Assembly: GCA_015066865.1 (NCBI GenBank) | Contig: SVNQ01000002.1 | Location: 1-64,000 of the forward strand | Source of the DNA: Ruminococcus sp. | Lineage (GTDB): Bacteria > Bacillota > Clostridia > Oscillospirales > Ruminococcaceae | Reading direction: 5' to 3' | Length of the DNA stretch: 64,000 bases | Shown here: positions 45,598 to 54,967 of the stretch, piece by piece | Layout: every line of letters starts with the position of its first letter | Position numbering within the stretch: the first letter of the stretch is position 1 | Program-made: the position numbers and the translations under genes | The notes under the pieces: generated by a model | Databases searched by the model: none | Told to the model about the DNA's origin: nothing | Seen by the model: the letters and a program-made list of their open reading frames with translations, nothing else

Positions 45598-47880
45598 ATG
45601 TGGGATAAATTACAAAAAATCGCACAACATCCTGCGGTGCAGATGTTGAAGAAAATCTGCGGTGACCCCGTGCAGCTCTATATCATTCTCATCATGACTT
45701 CCATCATGGAATACTACCAGAGCGATATGAACTGGCTGTACACGCTGCTTGCAGTGTTTTTGAGTTTTGTGCTGATGAAATTCTACGATTTCGTTGCAAA
45801 GCACAAATTCCTTGGACCGCTTTGCTATCTGGTGTTCCTGTTTTTGGGACTATACGGCGTTAGCGTATTGACTGAAATCGGCAGACTCAAGTATCCCATC
45901 GGCTTTCTGGTATGGTTCTTGACGCCGCAGAGCGTTGTGGAATTTTCTATCTGGTATACCATTGCGATTTATTTGCTGATGATGGGATTTCTGAGCAGTG
46001 CTGTGTATTATTTTTCAAAGGTGCGTTACCGTATGGTAATGCAGTTCCTGATCATGCTCATTCCCTTGAGCTTGTATGCCAAGGAAGGCATTCAGATGTC
46101 CGCATTCTTGGTGATTCTGCTGCTCAGTTCCTACTTTCTGCTGATGATCTATTGCCGTCAGCTTCGGGAAACACCGGAGATCCGGCGACTGCACGGTTTT
46201 CACGGCAGCATGTCCGTGACGGCATATGTGCTGGCATTCAGTATTCTTGCAGCGGTTGTGCCGAAGCCGAACGTGAAGGCGGACAGAGAATATATTGAAA
46301 ATGCGATGTCCTACAGCAGCTTGTCGGATGTTCTGATGGATATGATCAGCATGTTCACCGACACGACGGACAATTCCGCAATGATGTCCGCAAATGCCCG
46401 AACGCTCTACTACGCACAGGCTTCTGAGCCGCTCAGACTGCGGACGCAGACGTATACGTTCTATGGGGAGGACGATTCCTGGAATAAAAATAATTACTGC
46501 GACTATCCGTCAAGGGAGTATGCAGAAGTTACATTCTATAAGCCGCAGGATCTCCTGCAGGCGATTCTGGATGCCGCTGCAGCGGATGAGACATTTGCGC
46601 AGACCTATGGTCTGACGGCATTTGCTGAAAGTGAGCTTCCGCTTCAGCAGACGCAGCAGTTTACGATCTTCACCAATTTGCCCGGCACAAATATGATCCC
46701 TTCTCCCACGCGAGTGTCGGTACTGGAGGAATGGCGGCAGCCTGTCACAATGGTTTCCAGACAAAATGCACTGACGCCCAAGCTTCGGACCTATGATTTC
46801 CGTGAAAAGATGTCCATGACATACTATTCCGATACCTATGCCCTGCACCCGATCGTCAGTCAGGTGCTTGGCAGCATGAAGCAGGAATCCTATCAGACGC
46901 TGCTGCATGATGCAGCAGAAGTACTTCTGGAAACCGACGCAGAGGCAGCTGCACTTCTGGATTTTTGCAGTCAGGAACAGCAGGATGCAATGGAATATCT
47001 GGAGTATTGTGAAACAAAGGACTACCAGTCCGAGGCGGTGGATGCACTGGCTTTGGAAATTACCGCAGGGCTTGAGTCCGACATTGAAAAAGCGAGAGCG
47101 ATTGAACAATATTTCACCGATATGGGCTTCGTTTACGATCTTTCCTATATAAAGGAAGACGGCGACAACGTTGACGAATTTCTGACAGAAAGCAAGCGCG
47201 GCGTCTGCTACGAATATGCTACTGCAATGGTGCTGCTCTGCCGCAGTGCAGGACTTCCTGCACGATATGTGCAGGGATACAGCATGAATGAGCGGTATCA
47301 GTTTGAAGTGAATGAAGTTGAAACCAATTACGCAATCAAAGTCAGGGATGCACACGGTTTCCCTGAGGTGTATATTTCCGGTTATGGCTGGCTGAGCTTT
47401 GAGCCGACTGTGGCTGCCGATGTTTTGGAAGAAGATAAAACTGCTGAGAATTTCTATGTTATGATCTGGGGATTTGTGCTTCTGGGTCTGGTATTCATCG
47501 CAGCAGTACTGTATTTCATGATGCCGATTCTGCGTGAAAAGTATTTCCTGCATAAAACCGGCAGAAAGACACCGCAGCAGGCGTCTTCTGAGATTTTCTG
47601 CCATATGCGGCGGATCATGCAGCTGTCCGATAGTGCAACCATGATGGAGCTTGCGGATGCGTCTGCAAAATTCACAGGCAATGCGGATGATATGCAGCAA
47701 TTCTATACGAACATGGATGCTTTCCTGTATGACCCCGACTTGCATCCGGAACGAACGAAACGGAAAACGGATGTGACCACATCGCAGCTGATCCGTGCCT
47801 ATGTACAGTGGCAGGAAAAGCGCAGAGCCTATTTAAAGGAAGAAAAAAAGAACAGGAAAAAAGTACGCAAAAAAATGTGA
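45598..47880 (+). CDS. Membrane transglutaminase-like protein (DUF3488/TgpA type)
   Basis: 760 residues from the ATG at 45598, 5 bp after GAGGTGG. At least six membrane helices lie in residues 25-220, then an extracellular part with the transglutaminase core: Cys in KRGVCYEYATAMVLLCRSAGLPARYVQGY (about 538-566), His in VRDAHGFPEVYI (about 587), and GWLSFEPT, where Glu takes the place of the more usual Asp. A further membrane helix (about 623-645) and a basic cytoplasmic tail complete it. Third member of the MoxR-DUF58-TGase set; proteins of this kind may process or crosslink surface proteins. Substrate unknown. Confidence 0.9.
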   Translation: MWDKLQKIAQHPAVQMLKKICGDPVQLYIILIMTSIMEYYQSDMNWLYTLLAVFLSFVLMKFYDFVAKHKFLGPLCYLVFLFLGLYGVSVLTEIGRLKYPIGFLVWFLTPQSVVEFSIWYTIAIYLLMMGFLSSAVYYFSKVRYRMVMQFLIMLIPLSLYAKEGIQMSAFLVILLLSSYFLLMIYCRQLRETPEIRRLHGFHGSMSVTAYVLAFSILAAVVPKPNVKADREYIENAMSYSSLSDVLMDMISMFTDTTDNSAMMSANARTLYYAQASEPLRLRTQTYTFYGEDDSWNKNNYCDYPSREYAEVTFYKPQDLLQAILDAAAADETFAQTYGLTAFAESELPLQQTQQFTIFTNLPGTNMIPSPTRVSVLEEWRQPVTMVSRQNALTPKLRTYDFREKMSMTYYSDTYALHPIVSQVLGSMKQESYQTLLHDAAEVLLETDAEAAALLDFCSQEQQDAMEYLEYCETKDYQSEAVDALALEITAGLESDIEKARAIEQYFTDMGFVYDLSYIKEDGDNVDEFLTESKRGVCYEYATAMVLLCRSAGLPARYVQGYSMNERYQFEVNEVETNYAIKVRDAHGFPEVYISGYGWLSFEPTVAADVLEEDKTAENFYVMIWGFVLLGLVFIAAVLYFMMPILREKYFLHKTGRKTPQQASSEIFCHMRRIMQLSDSATMMELADASAKFTGNADDMQQFYTNMDAFLYDPDLHPERTKRKTDVTTSQLIRAYVQWQEKRRAYLKEEKKNRKKVRKKM

Positions 47881-47903
47881 TCAAACATTGAAGGAGAATA
47901 CCT

Positions 47904-48875
47904 ATGAACTGGTTTGAAGTAACAATTACTACTGAAACCCCTGCTGTAGACGTGCTTTGTGCATTGCTGACGGATCAGGGCGTGAAGGGCTTTGCCATTC
48001 AGGATGCAGAGTCTTTTCAGGAATTTCTCGATGACAAGGAGGGCAAGTGGGACTATATCGACGATGATCTCATGGGACTGGCAAACTGCGATACGCAGGT
48101 AACCTTCTACCTGCCCGATGATGCACAGGGTGCAGAACAGCTCTCCGGTGTGAAGAATCTGCTTGAACAGCTCAAAGCCTCCGAAAATGCCGCATTTTTC
48201 GGCAGCCTGAACATTTCCTGCGGAAATGTTGCGGAGGACGACTGGGCAAACAACTGGAAGCAGTATTTCAAGCCCCTGCCCATTGGCGAAAAGCTGCTGA
48301 TCAAGCCTTCGTGGGAGGAGCTGCCCGAAGGAAATGACCGCATCGTGCTGGAAATTGATCCTGCCTCCAGCTTCGGCACGGGACAGCATCATACGACACG
48401 CCTTTGTCTGGAGCTGACGGAAACCATCCTCAAGCCCCACGACAGCGTGCTGGATCTCGGCTGCGGCAGCGGTATTCTCTCCATCGGTGCAATTCTGCTG
48501 GGTGCGGAGAATGCCGTGGCAGTGGACATCGTGGAAAATTCCGTCCGTACTGCTGTCGAGAATGCAGAGAAGAATGGCATCGGCACTGATCGCTATACCG
48601 CCTACTGCGGCGACATCTGCTCGGATGCTGCGCTTTGCGAAAAGATCGGCGGCGGCTATGATGTGATCTGTGCGAATATCGTGGCGGATGTCCTGATTGC
48701 GATGTCCGGGTATTTCGGTAAATTCCTGAAAGCACAGGGCTATCTCATCGTATCCGGCATCATCATCGAACGTGCGGACGAGGTGTTGGATGTACTGGAA
48801 GCCGCAGGATTTACAAAGCTTGCAGTCAATGAAAAAGAAGGTTGGGCGGCTGCACTGCTGCAGGCAAAGAATTAA
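47904..48875 (+). CDS. prmA: Ribosomal protein L11 methyltransferase
   Basis: 323 residues. N-terminal L11-recognition domain (1-120), linker with WANNWKQYFKP, then the SAM-dependent fold: FGTGQHHTTRLCLELTE, VLDLGCGSGILSIGA (motif I, about 191), VAVDIVENSVRTAVEN, and YDVICANIVADVLIAM with the NIxA catalytic-site signature. Trimethylates L11. It follows the transglutaminase gene by 23 bp and precedes an EF-G paralogue; L11 forms part of the ribosomal site contacted by EF-G. Confidence 0.95.
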   Translation: MNWFEVTITTETPAVDVLCALLTDQGVKGFAIQDAESFQEFLDDKEGKWDYIDDDLMGLANCDTQVTFYLPDDAQGAEQLSGVKNLLEQLKASENAAFFGSLNISCGNVAEDDWANNWKQYFKPLPIGEKLLIKPSWEELPEGNDRIVLEIDPASSFGTGQHHTTRLCLELTETILKPHDSVLDLGCGSGILSIGAILLGAENAVAVDIVENSVRTAVENAEKNGIGTDRYTAYCGDICSDAALCEKIGGGYDVICANIVADVLIAMSGYFGKFLKAQGYLIVSGIIIERADEVLDVLEAAGFTKLAVNEKEGWAAALLQAKN

Positions 48876-48879
48876 ATGG

Positions 48880-48908
48880 AATCCCCCGTTTCAGAACGGG
48901 GGATTTAT
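48880..48908 (+). terminator. Terminator after prmA
   Basis: Stem AATCCCCCGTT/AACGGGGGATT with loop TCAG, followed by TATT. Confidence 0.8.
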
Positions 48909-48972
48909 TGTGCATAATAAACAAAATAGAATCCACAAAGATATGGAATATATAGAAAATGTGTTTAATTCA

Positions 48973-49001
48973 TTGCAAAACCGTTTCACAGATGTTATAA
49001 T
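48973..49001 (+). promoter_or_regulatory. Sigma-A promoter of the EF-G paralogue
   Basis: -35 TTGCAA (48973-48978), 17-bp spacer, -10 TATAAT (48996-49001). Confidence 0.8.
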
Positions 49002-49089
49002 GATACTTGTAGTGTTGTATCCTGTACGAGAACCAGATTTACGACAGATTACAATGATGAATAAAAAATAGACAAAGGAGCGATTTTCT

Positions 49090-51159
49090 ATGGCCAACCA
49101 AATTAAAAACATTGCACTTGCCGGACATCACGGTTCCGGTAAAACCTCACTTGCTGAAGCACTTCTGTACTGCGCAGGCGCATCCGATCGTCTGGGCAAG
49201 GTTGCAGACGGCACCACTGTATGCGACTATGATCCGGAGGAAATCAAGCGCAAGGGTTCTATTTCCACAGCGCTGGCATCCTTTACATATGACGGCAACA
49301 AGGTGAACCTGCTGGATACTCCGGGTATTCTGGATTATGCAGGTGAAATGCAGTCTGGTATTGCGGCTGCGGATACCGTTATGATCGCCGTATCCGCTAA
49401 ATCCGGCGTAAACGTAGGCACAAAGAAGGCATATGCGGCTGCGCAGGCAATGAATAAATCCACCATGTTTGTCATCACAAAGATTGATGATAAGGATGCG
49501 AATTTCTTTAATGTTCTTACATCCCTGAAAACCGTATTCGGTCCGACCGTTTGTCCGGTAGTTGTTCCCGTACTGCAGAACGGTGAGATTGTTTCTTATG
49601 TGAACCTCATCGAAATGAAGGCATACAAGTATGATGACAAGGGCAAGGCAGTGGAAGTTGGTCTGCCGGAGGATGCAGTGACCGAAAAGGACTATCGTCT
49701 GGAGGGTCTGGTAGCAGCAATTTCCGAGGCTGTTGCAGAAACCGACGATGAGCTGATGGAGAAGTTCTTTGAGGGTGAAGCATTCACACAGAAGGAACTG
49801 ATTGACGGTATCCACAATGGCATGAATAATGGTATGATCACGCCCGTAGTTTGCACGTCTGCACAGACATTGGCAGGTATTGACATGCTGCTCAAGGAAG
49901 TAGGTCTTTTGCTTCCGGCAGCCAATGAAGTTCCTGCTGCACAGGCAACTGCCGGTGATGACGTTGTTGAGATCGCATGCGATGCATCTGCTCCGCTTGC
50001 AGCACTGGTATGCAAGACTGTTGCAGACCCGTTTGTTGGCAAGATGTCCTACCTGAAGGTGCTCAGCGGCAGCATTTCCGCTGAAAGCAGCGTTGTCAAC
50101 TCCAGAACAGGCGCAGAAGAAAAGATCGGCAAGCTCTATACACTGCTTGGCAAGAAGCAGACAGAAGTGAAGTCCGCATCCGCTGGTGATATTGTTGTTG
50201 CAGTAAAGATTTCTGCATCCACCGGTGATACACTCTGTGCGCCGTCCCGTGTGGCAGCAGCAGAAATGCCGGAATTTCCGAGAGCTTGCTACTCCATGGC
50301 AGTTCGTGCTAAGGCACAGGGCGATGAGAGCAAGATTTCCGCAGGTATGCAGCGTCTGGTTGAAGAAGATCCGACCCTGACCTACGTGCAGGATGATCTG
50401 ACAAAGGAAATGATCCTCAGCGGTCTGGGCGAGCAGCATCTGGAAATTGCAGTTTCCAAGCTCAAGGCAAAGTTTGGTGCGGATGTCAAGCTCAGTGAAC
50501 CGCAGGTTGCATATCGTGAAACCATTCGTAAGAAGGTGGAAGCAGAGGGCAAGCATAAGAAGCAGTCCGGCGGTCATGGTCAGTATGGTCATGTTAAGAT
50601 CGCATTTGAACCGTGCGTGTGCGATTCTCTGGTATTTGAGGAGAAGGTATTCGGCGGATCCGTACCGAAGAATTACTTCCCCGCAGTTGAAAAGGGTTTG
50701 CAGGATGCCGTAAAGAAAGGCGTGCTTGCCGGATGCCCGGTAGTTGGCTTAAAGGCGATCCTGCTGGATGGTTCCTACCATCCGGTTGACTCCTCCGAAA
50801 TGGCGTTCAAGATGGCAGCTTCCATCGCGTATAAGGAAGGTATGAAGAATGCCGATCCTGTTATGCTTGAACCGATCAGCACACTGAATGTAACTGCTCC
50901 GGATGATAATACCGGCGACATCATGGGCGAGCTGAACAAGCGCCGTGGCAGAGTGCTGGGTATGGAACCTGCCGGCAAGGGCGAAACCACCATTACTGCT
51001 GAAGTTCCGGTTCGTGAGATGCATGACTTTGCAATGTATCTGCGTCAGGTAACCCGTGGTATGGGTAACTTTACGATGGAATTCCTCCGCTATGAGCCGC
51101 TTCCGGCAAACCTCCTCTCCGAGGTTATCGCTGCAATTGCTGCAAATGCAGAGGCATAA
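49090..51159 (+). CDS. Elongation factor G-like GTPase (FusA2 class)
   Basis: 689 residues with all five EF-G domains. G1 GHHGSGKTSL (residues 13-22), switch I region DYDPEEIKRKGSI, G3 DTPG (about 76), and TKID in place of the usual NKxD. Domain IV contains QSGGHGQYGHVKIAFEP, domain V MGELNKRRGRVLGMEP. The GHHGSGKTSL P-loop (not AHIDAGKTT) marks the paralogous 'EF-G-like' group in Firmicutes, not the main fusA of the str operon and not a TetM-type resistance factor. Role may be ribosome recycling or a stress form of translocation; unproven. It has its own promoter and terminator. Confidence 0.9.
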   Translation: MANQIKNIALAGHHGSGKTSLAEALLYCAGASDRLGKVADGTTVCDYDPEEIKRKGSISTALASFTYDGNKVNLLDTPGILDYAGEMQSGIAAADTVMIAVSAKSGVNVGTKKAYAAAQAMNKSTMFVITKIDDKDANFFNVLTSLKTVFGPTVCPVVVPVLQNGEIVSYVNLIEMKAYKYDDKGKAVEVGLPEDAVTEKDYRLEGLVAAISEAVAETDDELMEKFFEGEAFTQKELIDGIHNGMNNGMITPVVCTSAQTLAGIDMLLKEVGLLLPAANEVPAAQATAGDDVVEIACDASAPLAALVCKTVADPFVGKMSYLKVLSGSISAESSVVNSRTGAEEKIGKLYTLLGKKQTEVKSASAGDIVVAVKISASTGDTLCAPSRVAAAEMPEFPRACYSMAVRAKAQGDESKISAGMQRLVEEDPTLTYVQDDLTKEMILSGLGEQHLEIAVSKLKAKFGADVKLSEPQVAYRETIRKKVEAEGKHKKQSGGHGQYGHVKIAFEPCVCDSLVFEEKVFGGSVPKNYFPAVEKGLQDAVKKGVLAGCPVVGLKAILLDGSYHPVDSSEMAFKMAASIAYKEGMKNADPVMLEPISTLNVTAPDDNTGDIMGELNKRRGRVLGMEPAGKGETTITAEVPVREMHDFAMYLRQVTRGMGNFTMEFLRYEPLPANLLSEVIAAIAANAEA

Positions 51160-51169
51160 TTGAATTTTC

Positions 51170-51207
51170 AAGGATTCCCGAAATTTTGGTTTGGGAATCC
51201 TTTTTTT
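51170..51207 (+). terminator. Terminator after the EF-G paralogue
   Basis: Arms AAGGATTCCC (51170-51179) and GGGAATCC (51193-51200) followed by seven T. Confidence 0.88.
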
Positions 51208-51314
51208 GTAATCTTTCCCAATTTTTTTGCTTTGTTTTTGTGCAGATTTAATGTAGAAATTTAAGTCAAAACATGGTATAATTTAAGTAAATTATATTTA
51301 GGGAGGAACGGTAA

Positions 51315-53555
51315 ATGAAAAAATTTACGAAAAAGCTTGCGGCATTTTCTTCTGCTGCCGCAATGTGCCTTTCTTTATGCAGTACAATGCCGCAGTATCA
51401 TGCGTCTGCGCTGGAGCTTGGCACTTATGAAGCAGAGGATCTGGAACTTGACGGCTGCACAGTCTGGACGAGTATTTATGAAACTCAGGTTCCCGGCTAC
51501 AGCGGAGAGGGTTTTGTGTATCAGACCAATGGAACGATCCGCATGGAGGTAGAAGCTCCTGCAGAAGGCATGTATGAGGTTTCCTGTCGTTTTGTGCAGA
51601 TCCTGAATGAGGAGGGAAGGGATCAGACGATCAAGATCAACGGAACGGCATACATGAAGCGTATCGGATATTCCAAGGAATGGAAGGATTTCAGCTTTGG
51701 CAATTTCCGTTTGAAGAAGGGAACAAACACCATTGAAATTACACCGCAGTACGGTTATGCTGCGTTTGACACCATTACGATCAAGGAGGCGGAAAGGATG
51801 ACGCTTGTGGGCAACAGTGTGCCCTGCGATCCCGATGCAACACCGGAAACGCAGGCGCTGATGAGCTACCTTTCCTCTGTATACGGCAAGCATATTTTGT
51901 CCGGACAGCAGGAGATCTACGGCGGCGGCAGCTCCATGCACCAGACAACACGTTCTCTGAGGCTGGATACCGATGCAGGACAGCTGACGGACAATGATGG
52001 CAATGTCTATACCTATGATGAAGCCGATCTTTCCAAGGCGGATGATGGTTCCACCTTCGTCTGGAAGTGCTATGACGAAAACGGCAAGAAGTTTGAATAT
52101 GATCAGCAGAACCGCCAGTACAAGCTGACGAACTACGATCTGGAATTTGATTATATCAAGGAACTGTCGGGGGACTACCCTGCGATCCGTGGCTTTGACC
52201 TGATGAACTACAACCCCATGTACGGCTGGGAGGACGGATCCACTGAGCGTCTGATTGATTGGGTAGCCAACAAAAACGGCATTGCAACGGTTTGCTGGCA
52301 TCTCAATGTACCGACGGATTTTGCAAATTATGAGGTCGGTGAGCCGATCGACTGGACGGCGGTAAGCTACAAGCCCAACAGCAGCTTTGATGTTGCAAAG
52401 GCATCCGTGGAGGGTACAAAAGAGAACGATTTCTTCAAGCTCTGCGTGGAGGATCTTGCTGAGCAGCTGCTCCTTGCACAGGAGGCGGGCTGTCCGATCC
52501 TGTTCCGTCCGTTCCATGAGGCGGAGGGCAACGGCGGTCTTGACGGCAAGGGTGCGTGGTTCTGGTGGTCTCAGAATGGTGCGGAGCCTTACAAGGCTTT
52601 GTGGAAGTACCTGTATACGGAGCTTACAGAAACCTACGGTCTGCATAATCTGATCTGGGTACAGAATCTGTACGCATGGTCCGATGAATCCGCACAGTGG
52701 TATTCCGGCGATGAGTATGTGGATATTGTTGGTCTGGACAAGTACAACTGCGTTTACAACCGCCATGACGGCAAGACAAGCGGTCCGAATCTTGATGCAG
52801 AAACCGGCATTTTCTATTCCATTTACGACCATGTGGACGGCAAGAAGATGGTTGCAATGCCTGAGAATGATACGGTTCCGAGTCTGGATAATCTGACCAT
52901 TGAAAACGCTGGCTGGCTGTATTTCTGCACATGGTATGACAACGGACAGGAGAACTTCCTCAGCGGTGAGGATAAGCAGGATAAGGATGAGCTGGCAAAG
53001 CTTCTCAAGAGTGATTACTGCCTGACGCTGAGCGAGCTGCCGGAGGATCTGTATGACGGCGGCGGTGCAGTGGAGCCTCCGGTGGATGCGGACGGCGTGG
53101 ATGTGGTAGGACTCCCGAAGAATCTGAAGGTCGGCGAAACTGCAGAGGTGACACTGAAAATTATCGGCGAATTTTCAATTGATGATTTCTGCATCGAGGA
53201 TGAATCCATTGCAGTCATCGAGGAAAAGATCGATGATTACACCTTTGTGATCAAGGGCGTATCCGTCGGTACCACCAACCTGATAGTCAAGGGCTGGGGA
53301 GGTGAATCACTTTACCCGTTCAGTGTTGTGGCAGGAGAAGATTCGGTGATCATCTATGGCGATACCGATGGAAACCGCAAAGTGGATATCCTGGATGTCA
53401 TTGCCCTGAACCGTGCACTGCTTGGTGCCAATACACTGGGAAAAGGGGAAAGAGCAGCTGCAGATGTTGACGGCGACGGCAAGCCCACAGCTGCGGACAG
53501 CCTGATGATCCTGAAATACCTCGTAAAGTTGATTCCGTCACTTGATGCGAAATAA
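51315..53555 (+). CDS. GH26 beta-mannanase with CBM and type I dockerin
   Basis: Cellulosomal enzyme, 746 residues. Signal peptide to about residue 33. A CBM35/CBM6-like beta-sandwich at 37-160 (begins TYEAEDLEL, ends FDTITIKEA). GH26 domain about 165-575: acid/base E402 in RPFHEAEG, nucleophile E517 in VAMPEND, WFWW after the acid. A Big2-like Ig domain at about 590-680 (GLPKNLKVGETAEVTLKI). The dockerin occupies the last 65 residues (IYGDTDGNRKVDILDVIALNRALLG, then DVDGDGKPTAADSLMILKYLVKLI). It hydrolyses mannan in plant walls. A -10 TATAAT lies at 51277-51282 with no clear -35 box, so it may need an activator. GGGAGG ribosome site. Confidence 0.95.
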   Translation: MKKFTKKLAAFSSAAAMCLSLCSTMPQYHASALELGTYEAEDLELDGCTVWTSIYETQVPGYSGEGFVYQTNGTIRMEVEAPAEGMYEVSCRFVQILNEEGRDQTIKINGTAYMKRIGYSKEWKDFSFGNFRLKKGTNTIEITPQYGYAAFDTITIKEAERMTLVGNSVPCDPDATPETQALMSYLSSVYGKHILSGQQEIYGGGSSMHQTTRSLRLDTDAGQLTDNDGNVYTYDEADLSKADDGSTFVWKCYDENGKKFEYDQQNRQYKLTNYDLEFDYIKELSGDYPAIRGFDLMNYNPMYGWEDGSTERLIDWVANKNGIATVCWHLNVPTDFANYEVGEPIDWTAVSYKPNSSFDVAKASVEGTKENDFFKLCVEDLAEQLLLAQEAGCPILFRPFHEAEGNGGLDGKGAWFWWSQNGAEPYKALWKYLYTELTETYGLHNLIWVQNLYAWSDESAQWYSGDEYVDIVGLDKYNCVYNRHDGKTSGPNLDAETGIFYSIYDHVDGKKMVAMPENDTVPSLDNLTIENAGWLYFCTWYDNGQENFLSGEDKQDKDELAKLLKSDYCLTLSELPEDLYDGGGAVEPPVDADGVDVVGLPKNLKVGETAEVTLKIIGEFSIDDFCIEDESIAVIEEKIDDYTFVIKGVSVGTTNLIVKGWGGESLYPFSVVAGEDSVIIYGDTDGNRKVDILDVIALNRALLGANTLGKGERAAADVDGDGKPTAADSLMILKYLVKLIPSLDAK

Positions 53556-53560
53556 AACAA

Positions 53561-53588
53561 TTGCCCCGTTCATTAGAACGGGGCAATG
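53561..53588 (+). terminator. Terminator after the GH26 gene
   Basis: Stem ATTGCCCCGTTC/GAACGGGGCAAT followed by GTTGTT. Confidence 0.75.
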
Positions 53589-53600
53589 TTGTTATAACTC

Positions 53601-53635
53601 AAAAAATCCCCTCTCTCCGTCAGGAAAGAGGGGAT
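53601..53635 (-). terminator. Terminator of the rpmG-secE-nusG-rplK-rplA operon
   Basis: On the minus strand ATCCCCTCT and AGAGGGGAT arms are followed by six T. Its position directly after rplA indicates that rplJ-rplL are not part of this transcript. Confidence 0.88.
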
Positions 53636-53647
53636 AAGCATATGAAA

Positions 53648-54343
53648 TTATACACCGTACTTGTTAGTAGCAACCGGAACGCCGGGGCCCATTGTGGAAG
53701 TCACTGTGCAGGACTTCAGGTAGGTACCCTTTGCTGCAGCCGGCTTAGCCTTAACGATTGCTTCCATCAGAGTTGCGAAGTTCTGGTCGAGCTTCTCAGC
53801 GCCGAAGGATGCCTTGCCGATCGGGCAGTGGATGATGTTGGTCTTGTCCAGACGATACTCAATCTTACCAGCCTTAGCCTCGGTAACAGCCTTTGCTACG
53901 TCGGGAGTTACAGTACCAGCCTTGGGGTTGGGCATCAGACCACGAGGACCGAGCACACGACCCAGACGGCCAACCAGACCCATCATGTCGGGGGATGCGA
54001 TAACAACGTCGAAATCCATCCAGTTTTCCTTCATGATCTTGTCAACCAGATCCATACCGCCAACAAATTCAGCACCTGCTGCCTGAGCTGCTTCGTACTT
54101 GTCTTCCTTGCAGAATACGCAAACTCTTACCTTCTTACCAGTGCCGTTGGGCAGTACAACTGCACCACGAACCTGCTGGTCAGCATGTCTGGAGTCAACG
54201 CCGAGACGAATGTGAGCCTCTACAGTCTCATCAAACTTTGCCTTTGCATTCTTGCAAACCATATCCAAAGCTTCAACGGAATCATAGAGCTTTGTAGAAT
54301 CAATTGCCTTACGGCTGTCTACATACTTCTTGCCGTGTTTCAT
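53648..54343 (-). CDS. rplA: 50S ribosomal protein L1
   Basis: 231 residues, full length. Typical segments: [56 protein letters not shown] and the C-terminal [19 protein letters not shown]1 forms the mobile L1 stalk and often represses its own operon by binding mRNA. Last gene of the operon, 105 bp after rplK. Confidence 0.97.
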   Translation of the reverse strand: MKHGKKYVDSRKAIDSTKLYDSVEALDMVCKNAKAKFDETVEAHIRLGVDSRHADQQVRGAVVLPNGTGKKVRVCVFCKEDKYEAAQAAGAEFVGGMDLVDKIMKENWMDFDVVIASPDMMGLVGRLGRVLGPRGLMPNPKAGTVTPDVAKAVTEAKAGKIEYRLDKTNIIHCPIGKASFGAEKLDQNFATLMEAIVKAKPAAAKGTYLKSCTVTSTMGPGVPVATNKYGV

Positions 54344-54363
54344 TATTATTTCCTCCTAATTCA

Positions 54364-54419
54364 GTGGTAATACCGGTGTGCTGCTTCGCACATCCGATTA
54401 GCGGAAAGTTTCCTCCCAC
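54364..54419 (-). promoter_or_regulatory. Structured leader between rplK and rplA
   Basis: On the minus strand GTGGGAGG (54412-54419) can pair its GTGG with CCAC of TTACCAC (54364-54370), enclosing a GTGCGAAGCAGCAC hairpin. A similar closing pair occurs before rplK. Possibly a regulatory mRNA structure bound by a ribosomal protein. Confidence 0.45.
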
Positions 54420-54448
54420 CATATTGAGTGGCAGAATGTCTGCCGAAA

Positions 54449-54874
54449 TTAGTCTTCTACAACAACGCCCATGGAACGAGCTGTACCAGCAACCATGCTC
54501 ATAGCAGCTTCCAGAGAACCTGCATTGAGGTCGGGCATCTTTGTCTCAGCGATCTTCTGAACCTGTTCCTTAGTGATCTTAGCAACCTTGGTTCTGTTCG
54601 GAACGCCGGAACCGCTCTCGATACCGCAAGCCTTCTTGATCAGAACTGCTGCGGGGGGAGTCTTAGTAATAAATGTAAAGGAACGATCAGCATAAACAGT
54701 GATAACAACCGGGATGATCATACCGATGTCATTCTTTGTTCTCTCGTTGAATTCCTTTGTGAATGCCATGATGTTTACGCCGTGCTGACCCAGTGCAGGA
54801 CCAACGGGCGGTGCAGGTGTTGCCTTACCTGCAGCGATTTGCAGCTTAATATAGCCAACTACTTTCTGTGCCAT
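54449..54874 (-). CDS. rplK: 50S ribosomal protein L11
   Basis: 141 residues. Opens [38 protein letters not shown], a near-invariant L11 start. The C-terminal RNA-binding domain contains [19 protein letters not shown]11 is the substrate of PrmA, whose gene is at 47904. GGAGG site upstream. Confidence 0.98.
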   Translation of the reverse strand: MAQKVVGYIKLQIAAGKATPAPPVGPALGQHGVNIMAFTKEFNERTKNDIGMIIPVVITVYADRSFTFITKTPPAAVLIKKACGIESGSGVPNRTKVAKITKEQVQKIAETKMPDLNAGSLEAAMSMVAGTARSMGVVVED

Positions 54875-54894
54875 GATATTGCACCTCCATTATT

Positions 54895-54934
54895 GTGGTA
54901 AAGGCGAGTGCGGAGGCTGCCGCATCTCTCCCAC
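54895..54934 (-). promoter_or_regulatory. Structured leader between nusG and rplK
   Basis: On the minus strand GTGGGAG (54928-54934) faces TTTACCAC (54895-54902), with a GTGCGGAGGC/GCGGCAGCCTCCGCAC-type inner hairpin. Same plan as the rplA leader. Confidence 0.45.
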
Positions 54935-54967
54935 GGAAAGCATTTCTGCTTTCATCTTGAAACATAC

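Noticed and set aside
49090..51159. Tetracycline resistance protein of the TetM class
   Set aside because: P-loop and switch motifs fit the FusA2 EF-G-like group, not TetM.
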